DNA of 64,000 nt, from contig NZ_NPGA01000020.1 of the NCBI RefSeq assembly GCF_002259485.1, positions 842,360-906,359 of the forward strand, in the 5' to 3' direction. Shown piece after piece: positions 1 through 7,070 of this stretch. The notes under the pieces are model-generated. The model saw nothing but the letters and a program-made list of their open reading frames with translations. It did no database searches and had not been told where the DNA came from. Numbering within the stretch: position 1 is the first letter of the stretch; each line of letters begins with the position of its first letter. This DNA is from Rhodococcus sp. 14-1411-2a (GTDB lineage: Bacteria; Actinomycetota; Actinomycetes; Mycobacteriales; Mycobacteriaceae). Both the position numbers and the translations under genes were made by a program.

Positions 1-627
1 ACCGGAGACGTCCTTCTCGTCGCGGCCGCGTCGGGCGATGACGACACCGAGCCACGGCAGCGCGGCGGCCAGGCCGACGACGGCCCAGATCCCGATGGAG
101 ATGCGCCAACCGTGCGCGTCGGCGATGGGGACGGCCAGCAGCGGCGGAACCATGGTGCTGACCTGCATGGCGCAGATGTAGATGGTGCTGACGACGGCGA
201 GCCGCTCGGAGAAATACCGCTTGACCAACGGCGGGATGACGACGTTTCCGATGCCCATGCCCGCGAGAGCGATCGCGGACAGCGCGAGCAGAGACGCGGT
301 GTTCGGCGCGAACGCACGAGTGGCCATACCGATCGTGGTCAGCGCCATCGCCAGCAGAGCTGCCCGCTCCAGGCCGGTGCGCTTGGCGAGAAGCGGCGTG
401 GCCAGGCCGAAGACGGCGAACATCGCCGGAGGCAACATGCCGACGATGCCGATGACGGTGGTGCCGAACTGGAGGTCGGTGCCGATTCTTCCGAACAGCG
501 GGCTGATCGAGGTGACGGCGGCGCGCAGAGTCAGCGCGGACACCACGATCGCGGAGAAGACGAGTACTCGACCACGCACGAGCGAGGTACCGACGAGGCG
601 GGTATCGGGGGCGGTGGGCGCACTCAC
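1..627 (-). CDS. MFS transporter, CynX/NimT-like, C-terminus cut off
   Basis: This is the N-terminal 209 codons of a major facilitator transporter that runs off the left edge. The start reads VSAPTAPDTRLVG, followed by hydrophobic helices and the segment LRAAVTSISPLFG, which resembles the first helix of the CynX/NimT (cyanate/nitroimidazole) branch. About six membrane segments are visible; the second half is missing. GTG at 627 is chosen because the ATG at 638 hits a stop after four codons, and because a TATGAT box ends six bases before this GTG, as expected for a leaderless transcript. The gene diverges from a GntR regulator, so that regulator probably controls it. The substrate cannot be inferred. 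Confidence 0.82.
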   Translation of the reverse strand, partial: MSAPTAPDTRLVGTSLVRGRVLVFSAIVVSALTLRAAVTSISPLFGRIGTDLQFGTTVIGIVGMLPPAMFAVFGLATPLLAKRTGLERAALLAMALTTIGMATRAFAPNTASLLALSAIALAGMGIGNVVIPPLVKRYFSERLAVVSTIYICAMQVSTMVPPLLAVPIADAHGWRISIGIWAVVGLAAALPWLGVVIARRGRDEKDVSG

Positions 628-633
628 CGCGTA

Positions 634-639
634 ATCATA
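634..639 (-). promoter_or_regulatory. -10 box of the MFS gene (leaderless)
   Basis: On the minus strand TATGAT is followed by TACGCG and then GTG, so transcription would begin at or next to the start codon. No Shine-Dalgarno sequence is present. The -35 region is poor. Confidence 0.5.
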
Positions 640-640
640 G

Positions 641-655
641 GATGACCGGATCATC
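641..655. promoter_or_regulatory. Palindromic operator candidate between MFS and gntR
   Basis: The sequence GATGACCGGATCATC has perfect 5-base arms (GATGA/TCATC) around a 5-base centre. It abuts the MFS -10 box and lies 54 bases before the gntR start, near a TACTAT box at 669-674. That position suits an operator through which the FCD-type GntR protein represses both itself and the transporter. This is inference from position and symmetry. Confidence 0.45.
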
Positions 656-708
656 GGGTGCAAAGCAGTACTATCGACGCTGCAACGTCCCCGGCATGAG
701 GAGTCCAC

Positions 709-1398
709 GTGCGGCAGGTCCAGCGATCGAGCCTGATCTCCCAGGTCACCGCTCAGCTGCGCGAAGAGATCACGTCGCAGCGATGGCCGGTGGGCACCCG
801 CATCCCCACCGAACCCGAACTGTGCGAGATCACCGGCACCGGGCGCAACACCGTGCGCGAGGCCGTGCAGGCACTCGTGCACGCCGGCATGGTCGAACGC
901 AGGCAGGGTTCGGGCACCTTCGTCATGACGTGCTCCGACCTCGGCGGAACCCTGGGAAAGTACTTCTCGGACGCCAGGCACCGCGATGTCACCGAACTAC
1001 GCGAAACCTTGGAAGTCACTGCGGCGGCTCTTGCGGCCGACCGACGCGACGACGACGACATCCGTGCCATGCTCGGCGCGCTGGCCGATCGCAACGCGGC
1101 GTGGTCCGACGAAACTCCGTTGGCCGATGCAGTTCGGATCGACGCACGCCTGCACCGCGCCATCGTCGCGGCCAGCCACAACGCCATCTATCTGGAGTTC
1201 TACGATTCGCTGCTACCGGTGATCCACGACGCCATGCGCCACCACGCCATCGAGCACGACGACGATTACATCGACGAACACACGGCGCTCGTGGAGGCGG
1301 TGATCGCCGGTGACGCGGCCCGCGCGATGCAGGCCGCTCGATCACTGTTCCACGAACTCTCCGAATCACCGGCTCGCGCAGCGGAAGTCAGAGAATAA
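709..1398 (+). CDS. GntR-family regulator (FadR/FCD subfamily)
   Basis: A 229-residue regulator. Residues 5-70 form the GntR winged helix, with the typical PTEPELCEITGTGRNTVREAV recognition region and a wing reading RRQGSGTFV. Residues 90-215 form the all-helical FCD ligand domain, with DARLHRAIV and HTALVEA segments contributing the usual Asp/His ligands. GTG at 709 follows GAGGAG by five bases, a good ribosome-binding site. It diverges from the MFS gene and probably senses a small organic acid or a related transported substrate. Its last 11 bases overlap the convergent TIGR02569 gene. Confidence 0.88.
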   Translation: MRQVQRSSLISQVTAQLREEITSQRWPVGTRIPTEPELCEITGTGRNTVREAVQALVHAGMVERRQGSGTFVMTCSDLGGTLGKYFSDARHRDVTELRETLEVTAAALAADRRDDDDIRAMLGALADRNAAWSDETPLADAVRIDARLHRAIVAASHNAIYLEFYDSLLPVIHDAMRHHAIEHDDDYIDEHTALVEAVIAGDAARAMQAARSLFHELSESPARAAEVRE

Positions 1399-2299
1399 GG
1401 CGTACCAGATCCGCCGTTCGCGCCAAGCCGGGGAACGCCTCGGACGTCGAACGCGGATGAAGCGCGTGCACCGCGAGACGAAACATCAACGCGCGCAGCA
1501 ACATCTGCGGCCATTCCGGTAGATCGTCCCAGCGGTTGACCAGACCGTCGTCCGCGTCACCCCAGGAAAGGGCGTCCACCACGGCCACCCCGGCAGCCCA
1601 GGGCGCAGGACGCCAGTACGGGGTGATGTCGCTGATCCCTGGTGCCTCGCTACCCGAGAACAAGACCGTTCCGAACAGATCACCGTGTACCAACTGGTCC
1701 GGTGACTCGACGGGCTTGCGTAGTGTCGCAAGCTGTTTGACCAATTCCAGGCTGCTCTTGCCATCACTGGACGACGGCTCGGGTGCGCCGGCGCCGCGAG
1801 CAGAGCGCAGCGGGACCGCTTCCCAAGCAGCTCTGTCGGCAGCAACGAAAACATCCACGTCGGCCCACGGGGCCACGGGAGGCTGAACCAGAAATCGCGG
1901 TCGCTCGAGTTGCGCGGTCGCCGCGTGCAACCGCATCGACAACGAGACCACCTCGTCGTGACGAGGCTCCGGTTCGCCGGCGACGAACGTGTCTGCGCGC
2001 CAGCCCGACACGACGTATCGGCCGTCGGTCGACCGGACCGGTCGGGCGAGACGGACCCCGTCCACGGTCAATGTCTCGCGCACCTTGGCCGACCATGCGG
2101 CGCGGGCATGGTCTGCCACCGGGGACAGGACGACGTCGCCCAGACGCCATCCACCGTCCCAATCCGCACCGAGTGGTGCAGGCTCGACATCGCGCAGCCC
2201 GAACGTAGAGATCACGTGCTGAGGAGGTTCGACAGAGCTCACGAGCGCCACGCTACCGCCGATCGCGGTGCCGCTGCGGACGACGCGCACACGCGACAC
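1388..2299 (-). CDS. TIGR02569 family protein
   Basis: A 303-residue protein matching the actinobacterial TIGR02569 family of unknown function. The fold resembles aminoglycoside phosphotransferases or other small kinases: an N-terminal part with LGADWDGGWRLGDVVLSPV and a central VHGDLFGTVLF that resembles the catalytic HGD loop. GTG at 2299 follows the moeZ stop by one base, so the two are probably co-transcribed and translationally coupled. The 3' end overlaps the convergent gntR by 11 bases. No substrate is known. Confidence 0.8.
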   Translation of the reverse strand: MSRVRVVRSGTAIGGSVALVSSVEPPQHVISTFGLRDVEPAPLGADWDGGWRLGDVVLSPVADHARAAWSAKVRETLTVDGVRLARPVRSTDGRYVVSGWRADTFVAGEPEPRHDEVVSLSMRLHAATAQLERPRFLVQPPVAPWADVDVFVAADRAAWEAVPLRSARGAGAPEPSSSDGKSSLELVKQLATLRKPVESPDQLVHGDLFGTVLFSGSEAPGISDITPYWRPAPWAAGVAVVDALSWGDADDGLVNRWDDLPEWPQMLLRALMFRLAVHALHPRSTSEAFPGLARTADLVRLIL

Positions 2300-2300
2300 A

Positions 2301-3467
2301 TCAGTACATGGGCAAACCAGGATCGATCTGCTGGGCCCACTCCACTATTCCGCCGTGCAGATGGGCGGCGTCCGAGAAACCGGCTGCCACGAGGGCGGAG
2401 AGCACCTCGGCGGACCTGATGCCGGTTTTGCAGTAGAGCACGATGGGGATGTGCTGCGGTAGATCCGACATCGCCGCCCCCGACAGGATTCGACCCTTGG
2501 GAATCGAGCGCGCACCGTCGATGCGGACGATGTCCCACTCCACCGGCTCACGCACGTCGATGAGGGCGATCTCGCGACCGGACTGCATCATTGCGTGCAG
2601 CTCCGCCGGAGTGACCGATTCGCCGGTGGACTCGGCGGCCGGCACCACTCCGCAGAATGCCTCGTAATCGATCAGCTCGGTGATCGGCGTTCGATGCGGG
2701 TCCCGAGTCAGACCGACGGTTCGATAGCTCATCGCCAGTGCGTCGTAGATCATCAACCGACCCAGCAACGTCTCGCCGAGTCCGGTGATCAGCTTGATCG
2801 CCTCGGTGACCATGATCGACCCGATCGACGCGCACAGCACCCCCAGCACCCCACCTTCGGCACACGAGGGCACCATGCCGGGCGGTGGAGCCTCGGGGTA
2901 CAGGTCGCGATAGTTGATACCTGCGTCGCCGGGGGCTCGATCCCAGAACACCGACACCTGCCCCTCGAACCGGTAGATCGAACCCCATACATAGGGGATC
3001 CCGACCAGCGCGGCCGCGTCGTTGACGAGGTATCGGGTGGCGAAGTTGTCGGTCCCGTCGAGCACGAGGTCGTACTGCCGAAAGAGCTCGAGTGCGTTCG
3101 ACGAGTCGAGTCGAACACGGTGCAGCGTCACCTCGACGCCGTCGTTGAGTTCGAGAATCGAGTCTCTCGCGCTGTCGGCCTTCGAGCGACCCACGTCGGA
3201 CCGGCCGTGGATGATCTGCCGTTGCAGGTTCGACAGTTCGACGTCGTCGAATTCCACGATGCCCAGAGTCCCGACACCGGCGGCCGCGAGGTACAGCAGT
3301 GCGGGTGAGCCCAGTCCCCCGGCACCGACGACGAGCACGCGGGCGTTGCGCAGTCGCTTCTGACCGTCGGTTCCCACACTGGGAATGATCAGGTGCCGGC
3401 TGTACCGGGCGACGTCATCGGGCGACAGTTCGCCTGCGGGTTCGACCAGCGGGGGTAGGTGGACCAC
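2301..3467 (-). CDS. moeZ: MoeZ: adenylyltransferase/sulfurtransferase
   Basis: A 388-residue two-domain protein of the MoeZ/MoeB family. The N-terminal ThiF/E1-like domain (about 15-260) has the nucleotide-binding GAGGLGSP, a DGTDNFATRYLVND segment and PSCAEGGVLGVL, where the Cys is conserved. The C-terminal rhodanese domain (about 285-388) has the active-site loop CKTGIRSAEV. Such enzymes adenylate the C-terminal Gly-Gly of small sulfur carriers (MoaD, CysO, ThiS-like) and then thiolate them, for molybdopterin and sulfur-amino-acid synthesis. No carrier gene lies nearby. The DUF3152 gene sits directly upstream, as I recall for mycobacteria. Confidence 0.93.
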   Translation of the reverse strand: MVHLPPLVEPAGELSPDDVARYSRHLIIPSVGTDGQKRLRNARVLVVGAGGLGSPALLYLAAAGVGTLGIVEFDDVELSNLQRQIIHGRSDVGRSKADSARDSILELNDGVEVTLHRVRLDSSNALELFRQYDLVLDGTDNFATRYLVNDAAALVGIPYVWGSIYRFEGQVSVFWDRAPGDAGINYRDLYPEAPPPGMVPSCAEGGVLGVLCASIGSIMVTEAIKLITGLGETLLGRLMIYDALAMSYRTVGLTRDPHRTPITELIDYEAFCGVVPAAESTGESVTPAELHAMMQSGREIALIDVREPVEWDIVRIDGARSIPKGRILSGAAMSDLPQHIPIVLYCKTGIRSAEVLSALVAAGFSDAAHLHGGIVEWAQQIDPGLPMY

Positions 3468-3557
3468 GACGCAGCGACGCTCCTCGACTCGACACGGCGG
3501 CCGGTGACCCGGCGCGACACGTTCGAATCTAACTCAGCCTGTCCGAGTTCCAGCCGA

Positions 3558-4637
3558 TCAGCCTCGCGGGTAGGGCCACGGATTGAATCGGCATGTCTTG
3601 CCGTCCATCGGAACGACGCCCGCTGGGTCCAGTCGCGCGATGTCGTCGTTGTTCGTCCCGAACGTCTGCTGCATCATCACCGGAGCGAGCCCGCCGTCGG
3701 TCTCGCACGGTTGGTGCTGCTGGTAGCCGATCGCGTGGCCGACCTCGTGATTGATCTGGTACTGGCGGTACGAGCCGATGTCGCCCTGGAACGAGATCGC
3801 CCCACGCACCCACCTCGGCTCGTTGAGCACCACTCGCTCGATGCCGGGGTTGTAGCAGGAGACCTCGAGCTGAATGTCGTAACCGCAGGCCTGCCGGATC
3901 GACATCTGCGACGTCAGCGAGATCCTGAAGTCGGGATCGCCCTGATCGATGCGACGGAATCCGAACCGTGGATCGTTGGTCCAACTCTTGGGGTTGGCAA
4001 GGGTCTGATCCACCAATCGGCCGAACGACTCGTCGCCGCCGAACCCGACCGTGTCCACGCCGTCCTCGACCTCGACCGTGTAGGTGAACACCCGCTCGGT
4101 CCCCTGCCCCACCTGCTCCGTTATCCCCGGCACGGTGTGCCACGTTCCGGCCCCCTCCACCGCGAACGGACCACCGTCGGGCAGTTCACCCGACGATATC
4201 GACGCTGCGAAGTTACCGTCGGCCTGCGGCGGAACGCCGATGATTCCGGTACCCGACGTCGTATCCGAACTCAAGGTGCCGAATCCAGGATCGGCGTTGG
4301 TCGACTGCGCTGCGGTGCCGGTGACGGGGTCACCGGTCCGCACGGCATCGAACACGACGAGCGCGGTCACCACGATCAGAATCGGCACCGCGTACGCCCG
4401 CCAGCCGTAAGTGGACGCGAACTTTCCGAGCTTGCTCTGCTTCCTGATATCGCGATCCGGTCGACGACTGCGCAGCTTGACCTCGCGTTGCGTCGGATCC
4501 CACTGCGCGCGGAGCGGTTGATGCGACCCGCGACTGCCCACACTTCGTGGGAAATCGTCCGCGCGATCGTCGTAACCGTCGTCGACGCCGTCCGACTGCA
4601 CACCACCGCGGATACGCGGCCCGCCTCGGTCAGTCAC
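3558..4637 (-). CDS. DUF3152 protein, membrane-anchored zinc-protease-like
   Basis: A 359-residue protein. Residues 1-75 are polar and charged, residues about 80-99 form one membrane helix (AVPILIVVTALVVF), and the rest is probably extracytoplasmic. The C-terminal DUF3152 domain contains NHEVGHAIGYQQH near residue 300, a perfect HExxHxxxxxH zinc signature, followed by a VMMQQ segment that resembles a metzincin Met-turn. Cysteines in the domain could form disulfides. The motif suggests a secreted-side metalloprotease, but no activity is established for the family to my knowledge. The GTG start is shared with a divergent arrangement to tetR. Confidence 0.85.
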   Translation of the reverse strand: MTDRGGPRIRGGVQSDGVDDGYDDRADDFPRSVGSRGSHQPLRAQWDPTQREVKLRSRRPDRDIRKQSKLGKFASTYGWRAYAVPILIVVTALVVFDAVRTGDPVTGTAAQSTNADPGFGTLSSDTTSGTGIIGVPPQADGNFAASISSGELPDGGPFAVEGAGTWHTVPGITEQVGQGTERVFTYTVEVEDGVDTVGFGGDESFGRLVDQTLANPKSWTNDPRFGFRRIDQGDPDFRISLTSQMSIRQACGYDIQLEVSCYNPGIERVVLNEPRWVRGAISFQGDIGSYRQYQINHEVGHAIGYQQHQPCETDGGLAPVMMQQTFGTNNDDIARLDPAGVVPMDGKTCRFNPWPYPRG

Positions 4638-4937
4638 TCGAACACGATCTCACAATCCTCACCGCCCGCTGCTCGGCACGCCGATACCGGGAATGGAACT
4701 ATCGGGTTTTCGGTACGAAAACATCGTACGAACAAACCGCTCGACATGTTCCGGTATCGCCCACTTTCCGCAACGGTCCCCCAGGATCCCGTGGGTGCCG
4801 GCCGCCACGAGTATCGTTGCCCGTGATCTGCGCTACGAGCGGTCCGAACCGACGGCCACCCGCCGGGAGTTCATGCCGGACCGTTCGTTGTCGAACCAAG
4901 ACGAGCGCAGCTGTCGACGCGGATGGGAACATAATTG
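4638..4937. other. Intergenic region between divergent DUF3152 and tetR genes
   Basis: About 300 bases with no convincing gene. Around 4709-4735 the heptamer GTACGAA occurs twice about 13 bases apart, within a locally AT-richer stretch, which could be an operator for the adjacent TetR protein. An 81-codon reading frame here lacks family resemblance and a ribosome-binding site. Confidence 0.4.
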
Positions 4938-5591
4938 ATGACAGATCTCGACGACCGGAGGTCTTCGGACCGGCCGGCCACCACCGGCAATCGGCGCGGC
5001 GCACGGCTGCCTCGCGATGCCCGTCGGGCGCAACTGCTCGCTGCGGCGAGCGAGATATTCGTGACCCGTGGGTACCACGCATCCGGAATGGACGAGATCG
5101 CCGAATGCGCGGGCGTCAGCAAGCCGGTCCTGTATCAGCACTTCCCCGGAAAACTCGAGCTGTATCTGGCGGTGCTGCAGAGTTACGTCGACACCCTGAT
5201 CGCAGGAGTACGACAGGCTCTGCGCTCGACCACGGACAACAAGCAACGAGTTCGTGCCGCGGTGCTGGCGTTCTACGACTTCGTCGACACCGATACACAG
5301 GGATTCCGCCTTGTCTTCGAATCCGATCTGATGGGCGACCCGCAGGTCAATGCACGCGTCGAGCAGGCAACCGAAGCGTGCGTCGATGCCGTCTTCGACC
5401 TCGTTGCCCACGATTCCGGACTCGATCCCTATCGAGCTCGCGTACTGGCCGTAGGCCTGGTCGGTGCCAGTCAGTTCACTGCTCGGTACTGGCTCGAAGC
5501 CGACCGGCCGATCTCGAAGGAAGACGCCGTCGACACCACGGTTTCGCTGGCCTGGGGCGGTCTGTCGCACGTTCCCCTGCAGGCACCGTAG
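4938..5591 (+). CDS. TetR/AcrR-family transcriptional regulator
   Basis: A 217-residue TetR regulator. Residues 25-75 hold the helix-turn-helix (FVTRGYHASGMDEIAECAG, then VSKPVLYQHFPGKLELY); the rest is the helical ligand domain. In gene order it corresponds, from memory, to Rv3208. The ATG at 4938 is preferred to the TTG just before it; no clear Shine-Dalgarno is seen. A strong bidirectional hairpin follows the stop codon. Its regulon is unknown; it is one candidate, among any regulators elsewhere, for binding the operators near the desaturases, but nothing in the sequence links them. Confidence 0.9.
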   Translation: MTDLDDRRSSDRPATTGNRRGARLPRDARRAQLLAAASEIFVTRGYHASGMDEIAECAGVSKPVLYQHFPGKLELYLAVLQSYVDTLIAGVRQALRSTTDNKQRVRAAVLAFYDFVDTDTQGFRLVFESDLMGDPQVNARVEQATEACVDAVFDLVAHDSGLDPYRARVLAVGLVGASQFTARYWLEADRPISKEDAVDTTVSLAWGGLSHVPLQAP

Positions 5592-5611
5592 CCTCGCAAC
5601 CCGCAAACTCG

Positions 5612-5646
5612 ACACGCCCCTCACTCGATGCGAGTGAGGGGCGTGT
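5612..5646. terminator. Bidirectional intrinsic terminator
   Basis: A perfect 16-bp stem, ACACGCCCCTCACTCG pairing with its complement across a 3-base loop (ATG), lies between two convergent genes. It ends in TGTTCTG on the plus strand. It can serve both tetR and the DUF3107 gene. Confidence 0.85.
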
Positions 5647-5664
5647 TCTGCGTTCCGAGCAGTC

Positions 5665-5892
5665 TCAGGCGGTCGCGAATCCGACCTTCCGAGAATCGGA
5701 CGGACCGATCTCGACGTACGACACCTTGGAAGACTGGATCAAGAACTTGCGTCCCTTCTCGTCCTCCAACGCCAGCACTCCGTCCTTACCGGCGAAGGCG
5801 GTCGATACGAGCGCTTCGACCTCGGCCGGGGACTGCGTGCTGTTCACGACGAGCTCACGGGAACTCTCCGAAACACCGATCTTGACCTCCAC
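5665..5892 (-). CDS. DUF3107 protein (TB9.4-like)
   Basis: A 75-residue acidic protein beginning VEVKIGVSESSRELVV. It matches the DUF3107 family of short actinobacterial proteins, of unknown function (M. tuberculosis TB9.4, Rv3208A, from memory). The sequence looks like a small alpha/beta fold ending in VSYVEIGPSDSRKVGF. GTG at 5892 is chosen because GGAGG at 5899-5903 lies six bases upstream; the reading frame is open eight codons further upstream without a ribosome site. Confidence 0.85.
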   Translation of the reverse strand: MEVKIGVSESSRELVVNSTQSPAEVEALVSTAFAGKDGVLALEDEKGRKFLIQSSKVSYVEIGPSDSRKVGFATA

Positions 5893-5998
5893 GGTCAACC
5901 TCCGAACTCTCGACAACTCTGCTCACGCCAGGCTAGTGCAGCGGCGTCGAGCCAGACGCCCGACGCCCTGTGCTGTCAGCGAACACAGTCCTGTGCGG

Positions 5999-6730
5999 TC
6001 AGTCGAGGCCGAGTGAGGACATCCGTTCCGCGTGTTGTTCCTGCATGCGATCGAACAGTGCGACGACACCGTTGAGGTCTCCCGATGCGGTGATGACGAG
6101 ATCGGTCAGCGACTCACGGCGAGCGAGCACGAACTGCGCCTGGGTGATGGCCTCACCGAGCAGACGACGACCCCACAGCATCAATCGCGCCTTCTCCTGC
6201 GAGCTCGCACGAACCCGATCGGACACCTCGTGCACCACGAATTCCGAGTGCCCGGTCTCGGCCAGCACGTCGCGGACGATCTCGGCCACGTCGGGGGTGA
6301 GACTGTGCGCGATCTGCCGGTAGAAATCGGCCGCGATGCCGTCGCCCACGTACGCCTTGACCAACGACTCCAACCACGTCGACGGCGTCGTCGACTCGTG
6401 GTACTCGTCCAGGGCGCGAACGAACGGGTCCATCGAGGCGTAGACGTCGAGACCACGATCGGACAAGGCTCTCTGCAACGTCTCGAAGTGGCTCATCTCC
6501 GCAGCCGCCATGCTCGCGAGCGCGACGCGACCCTCCATCGACGGAGCCATTCGAGCGTCGTCCGCCAGGCGATAGAACGCGGAAATCTCGCCGTACGCGA
6601 GCACCGCGAACAGATCCGGAATACCGGGGTGATCGTGCGCGATCGACGGCTCGACTCGATCCGACTCGGGCGACTCGACGACAGAGGTGGGTGAAACTGC
6701 GGACGACGGCTCCGACGAATGGGCTCCCAT
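5999..6730 (-). CDS. Ferritin-like/MiaE-like fold protein
   Basis: A 243-residue protein with a Ser/Pro/Glu-rich N-terminus (about 1-35) and then a four-helix ferritin-like domain. Helix segments such as LFAVLAYGEISAFYRLADDA, AAEMSHFETLQRAL and ETGHSEFVVHEV carry spaced Glu and His residues of the kind that form a carboxylate di-iron site. The family resembles the MiaE-like tRNA hydroxylase domain (pfam MiaE_2). Whether it hydroxylates tRNA is not established. ATG at 6730 is the start that best fits the domain; a TTG at 6802 would add 24 low-complexity residues. It diverges from the helicase gene. Confidence 0.8.
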   Translation of the reverse strand: MGAHSSEPSSAVSPTSVVESPESDRVEPSIAHDHPGIPDLFAVLAYGEISAFYRLADDARMAPSMEGRVALASMAAAEMSHFETLQRALSDRGLDVYASMDPFVRALDEYHESTTPSTWLESLVKAYVGDGIAADFYRQIAHSLTPDVAEIVRDVLAETGHSEFVVHEVSDRVRASSQEKARLMLWGRRLLGEAITQAQFVLARRESLTDLVITASGDLNGVVALFDRMQEQHAERMSSLGLD

Positions 6731-7070
6731 GGCTGGCAATCGTAGTCCGGTGCCCGACGCCTCGTCGCGGCGCGCGCTGGACGTACCGTGACCTGCCGAC
6801 AATGGAGAATTCCGTTCGGCAAGCTACCATGGTGCTCGATCGTCACTCGCGGACCGATGAAACGGACCGAAGAAGCACACGACGGTCATCGATAATGTGT
6901 GCGCACCTGATCCGGGTCGCCTCGACAGCTTCGCCGCAGCGGACATCGCAGTTCGCGGCCGCGCTGAGGCTGACGGCGACATCACATCGGATCGAGGGCA
7001 TCGACTTCGGCCGGCAATAGGCCTATGCCCTTCCTCGTGCGCACGTTCGACCACGAGGAAGGCCAGTCCC
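6731..7070 (+). other. Long leader and promoter region of the helicase gene
   Basis: About 340 bases without a convincing gene separate the divergent ferritin-like gene from the helicase. GATAAT at 6891-6896 is a good -10 candidate and would place transcription start near 6903, leaving about 168 bases of untranslated leader. The 3' end of the leader holds the hairpin described separately. Confidence 0.45.
7029..7062 (+). promoter_or_regulatory. Hairpin sequestering the helicase Shine-Dalgarno
   Basis: CCTTCCTCGTG (7029-7039) pairs perfectly with CACGAGGAAGG (7052-7062) across a 12-base loop. The right arm contains GAGGAAGG, the only good ribosome-binding site before the helicase, eight bases ahead of CTG at 7071. 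In the folded state the site would be hidden, so a helicase or a temperature change could control translation. Confidence 0.6.

Noticed and set aside
4693..4938. An 81-codon gene upstream of tetR
   Set aside because: There is no ribosome-binding site or recognised family, and it would overlap the tetR start.
4547..6016. A 489-codon plus-strand frame across the tetR region
   Set aside because: It crosses tetR and the DUF3107 gene in another frame, has arginine- and proline-rich nonsense composition, and runs through the 16-bp terminator.
6895..7020. A 41-residue leader peptide before the helicase
   Set aside because: It would begin inside the probable -10 box, before the expected transcription start, and lacks a ribosome-binding site. 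It stays possible only if the promoter is elsewhere.
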